A stretch of 64,000 nt of DNA. It comes from Mucilaginibacter ginsenosidivorans (lineage in GTDB: Bacteria; Bacteroidota; Bacteroidia; Sphingobacteriales; Sphingobacteriaceae). The stretch is taken from NCBI RefSeq assembly GCF_007971025.1, contig NZ_CP042436.1, positions 930,001 through 994,000 on the forward strand. Direction: 5' to 3'. The notes beneath the pieces are model-generated. The model saw nothing but the letters and a program-made list of their open reading frames with translations. It searched no databases and was not told the origin of the DNA. Both the position numbers and the translations under genes were made by a program. This document shows, one piece after another, positions 17,866-26,880 of this stretch; the first letter of the stretch is position 1, and the number at the start of each line of letters is the position of its first letter.

Positions 17866-18243
17866 ATCATTAAAATGGCTTTATTTTCTCCATTCAATTA
17901 TTGAACCAATTGTTCCGTTAAAGGTCCCGGATTGCTTTTGATTTTGTTTTGGCCCGTTTCCCTGGATTTATGGGGAAAATTTCCGGCCGGCAGCCCTAAA
18001 AAAGCAAACAGTACTGGAGTTTTTTTAAGACAGTGCACATCCTCCGGCAAGTTGCGTGTGCCCTATCAAAACAGGTGAAAATTACCCCCCTGGATACATT
18101 GCTTTAGCTTACCATCGTTGCTTTAAAAGAAAATTTTAATTAACTGATTATCTGCATATTGTTATGATAATTAAAATAATTTCCCTTTTATTGTAACCCG
18201 TTGATCGCCGACGCCGTAAATACACGCGGGGATTTGGGGTATC
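17866..18243. other. Divergent intergenic region, 378 bp, between receiver and kinase genes
   Basis: I see no ORF with coding character and no RNA gene. An AT-rich perfect inverted repeat (ATTTTAATTA at 18133-18142, TAATTAAAAT at 18168-18177) lies 66 bp before the kinase start and could be a regulator site or part of a promoter. Confidence 0.5.
18133..18177. repeat. 10-bp AT-rich inverted repeat upstream of the histidine kinase
   Basis: Perfect 10-bp arms (18133-18142 and 18168-18177) are separated by 25 bp. All-AT arms of this size are not rare in AT-rich gaps, so function is uncertain. Confidence 0.35.
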
Positions 18244-20199
18244 ATGCAGAAAAAAACAGCGTTTTTCGCTCCTGAGAACAACCGGGTAAAGGTTGATAAA
18301 TGGGAAAACATACCACTATGGTGTGCGGGCACTGTCGTTTCTATCGCGATACTTGCACTCATAGGCTGGTGTTTTGATATCAGCGCGTTCAAAGCCTTCA
18401 TGTCCGACGGCATTAATATGACGGTTAATACCGCGCATTTATTAATCCTGGGGGGGCTTTCTCTTGCTTTGCTGCATTCGGGCCAGGTGAAAGCCGCACG
18501 CATACTCCTTACCGTAAGCCTGTTGTTTGCACTTGTTATCATTTATGAACATATCGCAGGTGTCAACCTGCATATCGACAGGTTTCCTGATGCTGTGTAC
18601 GCCGATAAAGCGAAAGTCGAAAATTCCGGCCGTACCCCCTTGCTGATGGCTTTATATACCGTACTCAGTTCAACGGCTTTGTTATTGAGTTCGGCGAAGC
18701 GTTACTATACGGCACAGTTTATCAGCACCACGCTGGTTGTACTGATCTATATTTCGCTGCTGGGTATCTTGTTCCATTTTTTTGGTTTTAATTTTTCGTC
18801 GGGCGTTGCAGGCCCCGCATTCCATACGGCAGCTTCCTTGTTGCTGCTTGCGGTAGGCACGATACTTTTAGAACCCGACGAAGGCTGGATAAAGTTGTTG
18901 TACCGGCGCATAGCACGAAAGAACCTGCTGATCTATTTACTGGGATATATCCTTGCCGCAGCGCCGCTTTTTGCGGCTATGTACCTGTTTGTGATGAAAA
19001 ACAGTACCATTGCGCCGGCGTCGGATATGCTTGTGCTGTTCCTGCTTACTATCATCCTGAGTGTGCCTGTAGTTTATTTCCTGATACAACTATTTAACCG
19101 ATTGGACGAAGAGGTGCGCGGGGCACATGAACAATTGAGGATCGCGGTACATGCTTCCGGGTCGGGGGTATGGGACATCGACTTGCACATGGGCACCCTT
19201 ACTTACTCCGACCAGTTTGCGCATTTGCTTAACGCCACAAACAAGCCAATGGTAAATGCAAAAGCGCTATGGTTCCGCCTTCATGCTGACGACGTGGATA
19301 TGGCCCAAACTGCTTTTACCAAAGCTGTTCGTTCGGGCCGGTTAGAATTTAAAGCAAGGATACTCGCAGAAAATGGCAGGATACGCTGGTTGCAATTTTA
19401 CGGTGAAACTCAGCGCGACAAGAATGGGACCGCCATCAGGATGCTTGGTACGGTAATGGATATTACCGCTCAAAAAGAATTGGAGCAGCAAAAAGATGAA
19501 TTTATCAGTGTTGCCAGCCACGAATTAAAAACGCCGTTGACCTCGTTGAAATCTTATGTGCAGCTTGCGCATATGAAAGCGAAGCCGCTTGAAGACCAGG
19601 CTATCTCGGGTATGCTGGAAAGGGCCGAAACCCAGGTAAATAAAATGACCCGCATGATCGGCGATTTTTTAAATGCCGCCCAATCCGAAGCCGGGAAAAT
19701 GGTTTTGAACAAGGAAGAGTTTTTACTGGACGAACTGATCCGTGAAGTTATTGCCGACCTTTCTGTAAACAATCGCAAACAGCCGATCAGTTTAAACGAC
19801 TCTTTGCCGGTAAAGATCAATGCCGACCGTGAAAAAATTGCACAGGTATTGGCCAACTTAATAGGTAATGCGGTCAAATATTCTATCGGCGAAAAGCCGG
19901 TAACACTGCATTGCCGCAGGGAGCACGGGCGGGCACTGGTACGTATAGACGACCATGGCATAGGCATCAGCGACGAAGACAAACTACATTTATTTGACCG
20001 GTTTTACCGCTCGGGAAATCCGAACACACGTACTATTTCCGGTTTCGGCATAGGGCTCTACGTGTCGGCAGAAATCGTAAAACTGCACGGCGGCACCATC
20101 GGTGTGGAAAGTGAGATAGGAAAGGGATCCAGCTTCTGGTTCGACCTGCCGGCAACTACTACTGTCAGTAACCCCGTTGAACAACTGACGATGAAATAA
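18244..20199 (+). CDS. Membrane PAS-domain sensor histidine kinase
   Basis: 651 aa. About eight membrane helices fill residues 25-290 with no large periplasmic domain, so the signal is probably sensed in or near the membrane. A PAS domain follows (LRIAVHASGSGVWDIDLHMG to MDITAQKE, about 295-410). Then come HisKA with the H-box ISVASHELKTPLTSLKSY and HATPase_c with N-box NLIGNAVKYS, DHGIGI and the G2 box FGIGLYVS. The output partner is not encoded directly after it; the receiver protein divergent from it is a candidate. Confidence 0.9.
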   Translation: MQKKTAFFAPENNRVKVDKWENIPLWCAGTVVSIAILALIGWCFDISAFKAFMSDGINMTVNTAHLLILGGLSLALLHSGQVKAARILLTVSLLFALVIIYEHIAGVNLHIDRFPDAVYADKAKVENSGRTPLLMALYTVLSSTALLLSSAKRYYTAQFISTTLVVLIYISLLGILFHFFGFNFSSGVAGPAFHTAASLLLLAVGTILLEPDEGWIKLLYRRIARKNLLIYLLGYILAAAPLFAAMYLFVMKNSTIAPASDMLVLFLLTIILSVPVVYFLIQLFNRLDEEVRGAHEQLRIAVHASGSGVWDIDLHMGTLTYSDQFAHLLNATNKPMVNAKALWFRLHADDVDMAQTAFTKAVRSGRLEFKARILAENGRIRWLQFYGETQRDKNGTAIRMLGTVMDITAQKELEQQKDEFISVASHELKTPLTSLKSYVQLAHMKAKPLEDQAISGMLERAETQVNKMTRMIGDFLNAAQSEAGKMVLNKEEFLLDELIREVIADLSVNNRKQPISLNDSLPVKINADREKIAQVLANLIGNAVKYSIGEKPVTLHCRREHGRALVRIDDHGIGISDEDKLHLFDRFYRSGNPNTRTISGFGIGLYVSAEIVKLHGGTIGVESEIGKGSSFWFDLPATTTVSNPVEQLTMK

Positions 20200-20208
20200 C
20201 ACGTTTTA

Positions 20209-20853
20209 TCAGTTCCGGATATAATCCAACTTTACTTTTTTGTAAACAGGCTTTTGCAGATGGATCTTTAATTTTTTAAAGCTTTGCGACGGCCCCGTGG
20301 TAGCGAACATATTGGTTAACCAGGCAGGTATGCTTCCCCCCGGATCGGCATGAAGCGTATAAACCACCTTTACCTTGTCTTTGCCAATGGGCGATAGCAC
20401 CCACCTGCCTGTGGAATTGGTGACACGTACTACTTTATCTTTTTTGGGTACCATATCCGCAACACAGGGGGCATCAATGGTTACCACCCTGGTCGCCGTA
20501 TCCTGCGATACGATGAGATGAGCAATAAAATCGCGATCACTGACGGGCCAAGGCATCACTACCATCGAATAATAATACATTTCCGATGGAGATACCTGCT
20601 TTACTATATAATTTGACGAAGTGTGATACAGCCACTCTTCGCTGGTTTTAACATCCATTAAAACAGCAACCAGTTGCGATAAGGTTGCATCCAGTTCACA
20701 TTCAACCTTTATGGCTTTGATCTTTGAATTGGTAACGTCGCGGGTAAATATCCTGACGCCATCGTTATCCTGTTTCAGCGACCAGCCATCGTTACTTTGG
20801 CCGAAACAAAAATTTGCAAACAATAAAAATAACAGAGTAATACGTTTATACAT
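20209..20853 (-). CDS. START-domain (polyketide cyclase/lipid-binding-like) secreted protein
   Basis: 214 aa from the ATG at 20853, with a signal peptide (MYKRITLLFLLFANFCFGQS). The START-like fold is marked by DGWSLKQDNDGVRIFTRDV, MDVKTSEEWLYHT, MPWPVSDRDFIAHL and STGRWVLSPIGKDKVKVVYTLHADPGGSIPAWLTN. Bacterial relatives are thought to bind lipids or hydrophobic ligands. It converges on the kinase gene (9-bp gap). Ligand unknown. Confidence 0.8.
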   Translation of the reverse strand: MYKRITLLFLLFANFCFGQSNDGWSLKQDNDGVRIFTRDVTNSKIKAIKVECELDATLSQLVAVLMDVKTSEEWLYHTSSNYIVKQVSPSEMYYYSMVVMPWPVSDRDFIAHLIVSQDTATRVVTIDAPCVADMVPKKDKVVRVTNSTGRWVLSPIGKDKVKVVYTLHADPGGSIPAWLTNMFATTGPSQSFKKLKIHLQKPVYKKVKLDYIRN

Positions 20854-20985
20854 AGCGGTCAAAACTAAAAGTTAATGCCGTAATAAATTTCGGCGCAATG
20901 TAAACTTTGCGGCGCTTCCGGTTGTGTGTGACGAATATCATTTATATTCATGATGATACTCCTCAGGTTTTGAAGAACGGCCAGG

Positions 20986-20993
20986 TAATTTTG
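20986..20993 (+). promoter_or_regulatory. Candidate -7 box of the histidine decarboxylase cluster
   Basis: TAATTTTG matches TAnnTTTG exactly and lies 25 bp before the start codon. A TTTTG occurs upstream but at 13 bp instead of 19-21 bp, so the -33 element is not convincing. Confidence 0.3.
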
Positions 20994-21018
20994 TATCATA
21001 AGTCCGGGATTTTCCACC

Positions 21019-22167
21019 ATGACCGAAAAGCAATTATTCGCAAGTAACACCAGCCTGGTATTAAAAGATTTACTGGACGAGATCAGTTCAAAATCGGCCA
21101 TGACTATAGGTTACCCAGTATCAAAAGATTTTGATTACAGCGAGCTTTTACCTTTCCTGAAATATCCAATGAACAACGTGGGCGATCCTTTCATCCCCTC
21201 AACTTATACCGTAGGGTCGCGGGAGTTGGAAAAAGAGGTGATTGCTTTCTTCTCACGCCTTTTCAGGGCCGAAGAAGATAATTGGTGGGGGTATGTAACT
21301 AACGGCGGCTCGGAAGGCAACCTTTACGGCTTGTACCTGGCCCGGGAGTTGTATCCCAAAGCTATAGTTTATTATTCGGAAGCCACCCATTATAGTGTGC
21401 AGAAAAATCTGCACCTGCTGAATATGCCTAATATCGCTATCCGATCGCAAGCCAGCGGAGAGATAGATTACGAGGACCTTGAAAAAACGATCAGCATAAA
21501 CAGGCAAATGCCAGTGATCATTTTGGCCAATATAGGGACCACTATGACCGAGGCACGGGATGACGTCGGGAAAATGAAAACCATATTTAAAGATCTGGCT
21601 ATCCAGCATCATTATATTCATGTCGACGGGGCGCTCGCAGGAAGTTACGCCGCATTTGTAGAACCCAGGCCTGCTTTCGATTTTGCCGATGGCGCCGATA
21701 GTATTGCTATCAGCGGGCACAAATTTTTTGGATCGCCGATACCATGTGGTATTATCATTGCTAAAAAAAATCACCGCGACCGCATTGCAAGGTCCATTGA
21801 TTATATAGGCTCGCTCGATACAACTATATCCGGCTCACGAAACGGGCTAACGCCCTTGTTCTTGTGGTATACCATCACCAAATTAGGTATCGAAGGACTG
21901 AGGCAGCGTACGATGGATTGCCTCGGTGTTGCAGCCTATGCTGAAGCGATGTTAAGGCCAATCGAACCAATGGTGTGGAGAAACTCTTCTGCGTTGACCG
22001 TCAATATACCAAAACCCGATACCGGACTTGTAAAAAAATGGCAGCTGGCCTCCGGGCCGGAATGGGCGCATATCATTTGCATGCCTGGCATATCTAAAGG
22101 TCAAATAGACGCATTCGTAGCTGACCTGGCATTGCACAAAACAGGGTGTAGCGTGCCCGTTGAATGA
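21019..22167 (+). CDS. hdc: PLP-dependent histidine decarboxylase
   Basis: 382 aa, cytoplasmic, group II PLP decarboxylase. The PLP pocket residues are visible: ATHYS (H124), HVDGALAG (D203) and SISGHKFFGSPIPCG with K235 as the Schiff-base Lys. The SGHK.FGSPIPCG run and the overall length fit PLP-type histidine decarboxylases of Gram-negative bacteria (about 380 aa) better than glutamate or aromatic amino-acid decarboxylases (about 450 or more). The reaction would be histidine to histamine plus CO2. It leads a co-directional run with an SSS transporter (58-bp gap), an acetyltransferase and a serine hydrolase. Closely related substrates cannot be excluded from sequence alone. Confidence 0.78.
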   Translation: MTEKQLFASNTSLVLKDLLDEISSKSAMTIGYPVSKDFDYSELLPFLKYPMNNVGDPFIPSTYTVGSRELEKEVIAFFSRLFRAEEDNWWGYVTNGGSEGNLYGLYLARELYPKAIVYYSEATHYSVQKNLHLLNMPNIAIRSQASGEIDYEDLEKTISINRQMPVIILANIGTTMTEARDDVGKMKTIFKDLAIQHHYIHVDGALAGSYAAFVEPRPAFDFADGADSIAISGHKFFGSPIPCGIIIAKKNHRDRIARSIDYIGSLDTTISGSRNGLTPLFLWYTITKLGIEGLRQRTMDCLGVAAYAEAMLRPIEPMVWRNSSALTVNIPKPDTGLVKKWQLASGPEWAHIICMPGISKGQIDAFVADLALHKTGCSVPVE

Positions 22168-22225
22168 ACCCCGTTTTCTAATTTTTCCTACCTTTAGCCG
22201 GTAGCCGTTACTATAATCCGCTTGC

Positions 22226-23686
22226 ATGAGTGCGTCATTGATCCTTTTTATCATCCTGGCCTATTTCGCACTGTTGATGCTTATTGCACGGCTAACATCA
22301 AGGCATAATAAGGCTAACAGCTTTTTTGATGGCGACAGGTCATCTCCCTGGTTCCTGGTAGCATTCGGAATGATAGGATCGGGCATTTCGGCAGTTTCAC
22401 TCGTCTCCATTCCGGGCAATGTCGGCAATAATAACCTGTATTATTTCCAGTTTATCCTGGGTACCATTGTGGGCTACCTTTTTATTGCATTCGTACTAAT
22501 GCCTATTTATTATAAGCTTAAACTGGTATCTATTTATACTTACCTCAATATCCGTTTTGGCAACGTCACTTATAAAACCGGCTCCCTGTTCTTCCTGGTG
22601 TCACAGTCGTTTGGGGCTGCGTTGCGATTGCTTTTGTCCGTTAAAATTTTACAGTATGCTTTTTTTGATGGATTGCATGTCCCCTATTTTTTAACCATAA
22701 TTATTGTATTGATGCTTATTTGGTTGTACACCAACAAATCGGGCATCAAAACCATAGTCTGGACGGATGCCCTGCAGTCGCTATTTTTAATTACCGTAAT
22801 GATAGTTTCAATCATCACTATCAAAAGCTCGCTTGGCCTGTCCTTTGCAGGCATGATTGCCGCAATCGTTCATCATCCCTATGCAAAGTTATTTGACTGG
22901 GACGCCCATTCGGGCTCGAATTTTTTTAAGCAGTTTATTTCGGGGGTTCTGATCACTGTAGCGCTGGTTGGGCTTGACCAGAGCATGATGCAAAAAACGT
23001 TGACCATCAACAATGTCAGCGGAGCTAAAAGAAATGTATTGACTTTTAGTTTCTTTATTGCAGGCGCCCAAACCCTATTTTTGGGCCTTGGGGTTTTACT
23101 TTACCTGTTTGCCGAACGCCACGGCATACACCTTAGTGCAAAAAATGGGCAGTTTATGGATACTGACGGTTTGTATCCCTTTCTCACGTTAAATTACTTC
23201 GGGAAAATAGGCGCGGTCGCTTTTTTTATTGGTGTTGTGGCATCCACCTTTGCCAGTATAGATGCGTGTATTGCTGCGCTAACAACCGCGTTCAGTTACG
23301 ATTTCATGAACATCGAAAGTAAATCGCCTACCGATAAAAATAAGATAAAAAATGCTGTGCTGCTTGGGGTCAATGGGGCTATGTTTATAATTGTGATGGC
23401 ATTTTGGAGCAGCGAGGGGGCAATCATTAATACCATTTTCAAAATAGCCGGGTATACTTACGGACCAATTTTAGGGATATATTTAACCGGCCTGTTTTCG
23501 GACATCCGGTTAAAAGAAAAATGGGTTCCTTTGGCCTGCATTGGTGCCGCAACTATAACCTTGTTTTTGAATTTATTATTCATGGCACAGTTTCAATTTG
23601 ACCTTGGGTTTATGAACATCCTGGTAAATGCTTTGCTTACCATTTTATTTTTGACAGTTATAAAAAGGAAGACCAATGCGGCCTGA
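22226..23686 (+). CDS. Sodium:solute symporter (SSS) family transporter
   Basis: 486 aa with about 13 membrane helices. The SSS core is seen in FGMIGSGISAVSLVSIPGNV (unwound first helix), YLNIRFGN, TIVWTDALQSLFLI and GVVASTFASIDACIAALTT (late sodium-site segment). It imports a small solute with Na+. It overlaps the following acetyltransferase gene by 11 bp, so the two are translationally linked. Substrate is open. SSS members next to a serine hydrolase and a GNAT protein in Bacteroidota are often tied to peptidoglycan-fragment salvage, while the upstream decarboxylase points to an amino acid or amine. Confidence 0.88.
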   Translation: MSASLILFIILAYFALLMLIARLTSRHNKANSFFDGDRSSPWFLVAFGMIGSGISAVSLVSIPGNVGNNNLYYFQFILGTIVGYLFIAFVLMPIYYKLKLVSIYTYLNIRFGNVTYKTGSLFFLVSQSFGAALRLLLSVKILQYAFFDGLHVPYFLTIIIVLMLIWLYTNKSGIKTIVWTDALQSLFLITVMIVSIITIKSSLGLSFAGMIAAIVHHPYAKLFDWDAHSGSNFFKQFISGVLITVALVGLDQSMMQKTLTINNVSGAKRNVLTFSFFIAGAQTLFLGLGVLLYLFAERHGIHLSAKNGQFMDTDGLYPFLTLNYFGKIGAVAFFIGVVASTFASIDACIAALTTAFSYDFMNIESKSPTDKNKIKNAVLLGVNGAMFIIVMAFWSSEGAIINTIFKIAGYTYGPILGIYLTGLFSDIRLKEKWVPLACIGAATITLFLNLLFMAQFQFDLGFMNILVNALLTILFLTVIKRKTNAA

Positions 23687-24158
23687 TAATATACAGCTAA
23701 CGTCGGACCCGGATGACTTTGCCATTTGCGCCGGTATGATGGCTGTATCCGATCCCTGGGAGACATTGGGTTTGGGTTACGACCAGTGTCTCAAGGCATT
23801 TGACGGCCAGTTTAAGGAAGTATTTGTATTAAAAAATGAGGCCGAAATAATGGGCTTTGTCATCATGCAAACGCAGGGAACATTTAAAGGATATATACAA
23901 ACTATTTGCATCGGTGCCGCTTACAGGGGACTTGGATACGGAACCAAAATTCTTGAATTTTGCGAGGGCCGTATTTTGAAGTATTCGCCCAATATTTTTA
24001 TCTGCGTCAGTTCGTTCAATAAAGACGCTATAAGGCTTTATACCAAATTTGGGTTTGAATTGGTTGGCGAACTGAAGGATTTTGTCAGAAAGGGGTTTAC
24101 CGAACTTTTAATGCGAAAGACTGTTGGGCCAATTGTTGATTATAAAACCGGATCATAG
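23676..24158 (+). CDS. GNAT-family N-acetyltransferase
   Basis: 160 aa with the GNAT acetyl-CoA loop YRGLGYGTKILEFCEGRI (R/Q-x-x-G-x-G/A pattern) at about residues 88-105, preceded by strand ETIC-like IQTICIGAAY, and followed by the C-terminal VSSFNKDAIRLYTKFGFELVGEL typical of the family. The start overlaps the transporter by 11 bp and the stop lies 3 bp before the serine hydrolase gene, so it is in the same operon. The acetyl acceptor may be the imported solute or histamine-like product (inference). Confidence 0.88.
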   Translation: MRPDNIQLTSDPDDFAICAGMMAVSDPWETLGLGYDQCLKAFDGQFKEVFVLKNEAEIMGFVIMQTQGTFKGYIQTICIGAAYRGLGYGTKILEFCEGRILKYSPNIFICVSSFNKDAIRLYTKFGFELVGELKDFVRKGFTELLMRKTVGPIVDYKTGS

Positions 24159-24161
24159 ATC

Positions 24162-25418
24162 ATGCTAAAAATTAAAACAGTTTTCTTTTTTATCACCCTT
24201 ACAGGTTTAACCTGTGTTTCAAATTTTACTAACGCCCAGATGGCCGGTAATCCCGGGATTACACTCATTCATCAGATCGACAGCATTATCCAAAGCCAGG
24301 TAAATGATAACAAAATTCCCGGTGCGGTTATCGAAGTTAAAAAGGGGGACGAAGTGATCTATAAACAAGCTTACGGCTATGCCCAAAAGCTTGATTACGA
24401 GCTTCGGCCGCTGGCACAGCCGGAACAAATGACCACGGAGCATCTTTTTGACATCGCGTCGCTTACCAAAATGGTGGGCACAACAACCTCGATGATGTTA
24501 TTGGTCGACAAGGGGCTGGTACATATTGACGACCCGGTAAGCAAATATGTAAAAGCATTCGGCACGCCAGACAAGGCGGCTATTACTATTCGCAACCTGC
24601 TTACGCACACCGCCGGGATTTACGAATGGTACCCGATGTATTACAGGGCCCACAACAAACAGGAAACCTTTAAGCTGATAGGCGAGCTACCGCTTGCCTT
24701 TCCCGTTGGCGAAGGGCGCCATTATAGCGACTTGGGTTTTACCGTGCTTGGCGAGATCATTGAAAAAGTTTCCGGTTTGCCGCTCGACCAGTTTGAAGAA
24801 CAAAATATTTTTATCCCGCTGGGGATGAGACACACCATGTTTAACCCGCTCAAAAAAAACCAGCACTATAAAATAGCCGCAACTTCGCCCGGTAACCCTT
24901 ACGAGAAAAGAATGGTTTACGACCCGGCACTAGGCTTTCAGTTTAAGGAAATTAAGCATAACCAGTGGAACGGTTGGCGCCATTACGTGGTAAAGGGCGA
25001 GGTAAGCGATGGCAACGCCTGGTATGCAGAAAAGGGTGTAGCCGGGGCAGCGGGGTTGTTTTCAACTGTGGACGACCTGCAAAAAATGGTAGATATGCTG
25101 ATGAACAAGGGAATGGTTGATGGTAAGCAATTCATCAGCGAAAACACTATCAGCACCTTTCTGACCAAAGACAAGTTTAAGAACGGCCTGGGATGGATGA
25201 TGGACCCCGAAAATTCGTTTATGAAAGACGCCCCCGAAGGCAGCTTCGGCCACACTGGGTTCACCGGTACAAGCATAGCGGTGGTACCATCCAAAAAAAT
25301 ATCAGTTATATTACTGATCAACCGCGAGCAGATGGGACTCATCGACGGAAAGCAATACTACAATGTAAACCCCATCCGTGCGGCGGTGTTTAAAGCTGTT
25401 ATGAAGTATACCGAATAG
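24162..25418 (+). CDS. Serine hydrolase (class C beta-lactamase/esterase-like), exported
   Basis: 418 aa with a signal peptide (ends near TNAQ). SxxK is S100-L-T-K103 in FDIASLTKMVG. The YxN position reads HYSDLGFTVLGEI, and the late motif is GHTGFTGTSIAV in place of KTG. This set fits the beta-lactamase/D-aminopeptidase/esterase superfamily, including YfeW-like carboxypeptidases. Exported and co-transcribed (3-bp gap) with the acetyltransferase and the Na+ symporter, it may trim peptide or acyl groups in the periplasm before uptake. It converges on the flavoprotein gene. Confidence 0.85.
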   Translation: MLKIKTVFFFITLTGLTCVSNFTNAQMAGNPGITLIHQIDSIIQSQVNDNKIPGAVIEVKKGDEVIYKQAYGYAQKLDYELRPLAQPEQMTTEHLFDIASLTKMVGTTTSMMLLVDKGLVHIDDPVSKYVKAFGTPDKAAITIRNLLTHTAGIYEWYPMYYRAHNKQETFKLIGELPLAFPVGEGRHYSDLGFTVLGEIIEKVSGLPLDQFEEQNIFIPLGMRHTMFNPLKKNQHYKIAATSPGNPYEKRMVYDPALGFQFKEIKHNQWNGWRHYVVKGEVSDGNAWYAEKGVAGAAGLFSTVDDLQKMVDMLMNKGMVDGKQFISENTISTFLTKDKFKNGLGWMMDPENSFMKDAPEGSFGHTGFTGTSIAVVPSKKISVILLINREQMGLIDGKQYYNVNPIRAAVFKAVMKYTE

Positions 25419-25428
25419 GCCCGTTTCC

Positions 25429-26694
25429 TTAAATAATAGTGTTATCTCCAACCAGTTCGCTCACAGGTAAGCCCCAATGTGGTATTTTTCCGCCCAGGGT
25501 GTAATACATTTGCTTAAAGCCCATTTTCAAAGCGTGCGGCGTTATACCCATCTCTAAATGGCTCTCTTTCCCTCCCCACCATTCATTTGTGCGCATATAA
25601 AACCCCTTTATTCCACCCATATCGCCCATACATAGTATCTCAAATTCTACCGGCTTTACTTCTCCATCAAATGCACCCAGTTCCTGGCCCAGTGTATCGG
25701 CTAACACTTCCGCTTCCATGTGGCCCAATGACCCTATTTTGGGTACTGTTATTGAGGCAGCGTCGCCCACCGCAAATATATTGGGATAGTCGGGGTTGCG
25801 CATATACAGGTCGGTCACCACAAAGCCCTGATCGTCGGTAAATGGTAAGTTTTTCAAAAACGAATGTGCCTGCCAGTCGGGGAAAAGAATAGCAAGTTCA
25901 GCTTCCTGGGTTGTACCATCATTAAATTCGATCCCATTATCATAAACCTTTTTTATCCCCAGCGTATTTGCCTTGTAATTATAGCCCATTCCCTGCATCA
26001 TTGGTAATAATTGATTCAAAATGGTTTCGCCTGCATCTTCAGCGATCACTTTTGCCGGTGTCGACAGGAAAATAGTGGACGCATTCCCTTTTTTGTTTTT
26101 TTCGAGCCAGTGGGCTATGGAAAATGATAACTCAACAGGTGGACCTTCGCAAGCAGTAAGGGCCACCGGCAAACCAGCCGGTAATTTATCGCTTTTGCCC
26201 TGGTGAAAAATGTCAGAAGTAATCACGATAGGTCCGCCTTTGTAATCCTTATGCAAATAGTTTCTCAAACGGTTACCCAGGAAAACATCCGTCACGCTAT
26301 GGCCGTATTCATTGAAACCATCTATCATATCATAAGCCAGCCGGTTGCCCAATGCAATTACCAGGTAATCGTAACTGATCTCGCGGACAGGGTGGCCCGG
26401 ACGCTCGTTTGGCTGATAAACTACGGTGTTGGTATCCGCGTCGATGGTGATAACTTCCGCCTGTATAAATTCACTTCCGTCACGCTCCAAAAACGACATA
26501 TACTTAAATTGCAGGTCCAATGCCGGATTGACGTTCGCCAAGACCTGGAGCGGAATATTTGGCACAAAAGTAAGCAGCGATTTACGGTCGATGATGGTGA
26601 TCGTCGCTTTATCCTTTACCCTGGCGTGGATATATCTTGCAGTAGTAAGTCCGGCAAAATTGCAGCCGAGGATTAAAATATGCGGTTTCGACAT
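25429..26694 (-). CDS. FAD-dependent NAD(P)H:quinone / sulfide:quinone oxidoreductase-like protein
   Basis: 421 aa. The FAD-binding Rossmann motif is at the N-terminus (HILILGCNFAGLTTARYI, with Cys in the loop), and the second FAD contact is NIFAVGDAASIT. Between lie YDYLVIALGNRLAYDMI and a second nucleotide-binding region. The C-terminal part (GGIKGFYMRTNEWWGGKE, QMYYTLGGKIPHWG) fits membrane-surface type II dehydrogenases of the SQR/NDH-2 group. The separated catalytic Cys pair of true SQR is not obvious, so it may oxidise another donor. Electron acceptor is probably menaquinone (inference). Confidence 0.78.
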   Translation of the reverse strand: MSKPHILILGCNFAGLTTARYIHARVKDKATITIIDRKSLLTFVPNIPLQVLANVNPALDLQFKYMSFLERDGSEFIQAEVITIDADTNTVVYQPNERPGHPVREISYDYLVIALGNRLAYDMIDGFNEYGHSVTDVFLGNRLRNYLHKDYKGGPIVITSDIFHQGKSDKLPAGLPVALTACEGPPVELSFSIAHWLEKNKKGNASTIFLSTPAKVIAEDAGETILNQLLPMMQGMGYNYKANTLGIKKVYDNGIEFNDGTTQEAELAILFPDWQAHSFLKNLPFTDDQGFVVTDLYMRNPDYPNIFAVGDAASITVPKIGSLGHMEAEVLADTLGQELGAFDGEVKPVEFEILCMGDMGGIKGFYMRTNEWWGGKESHLEMGITPHALKMGFKQMYYTLGGKIPHWGLPVSELVGDNTII

Positions 26695-26880
26695 GATATT
26701 TTAAGTTTAGAGATAAATGTTCACTAATATTGATTTTCCGTATTTATTGGGAATTGGCACAAATTTTTAACCGGTATTTTCGGTGGTAATTTAGCCTGAA
26801 CCCAGCAGAAAAGTTATGATATCGGGCAGCATGATAAATGATAATAATCACTTACAGCGTTGCCATTTGAATGTATAGAT

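Noticed and set aside
20865..21101. 78-aa minus-strand ORF overlapping the start of the decarboxylase
   Set aside because: It overlaps a well-supported gene on the other strand, has no recognisable domain and no start-region support.
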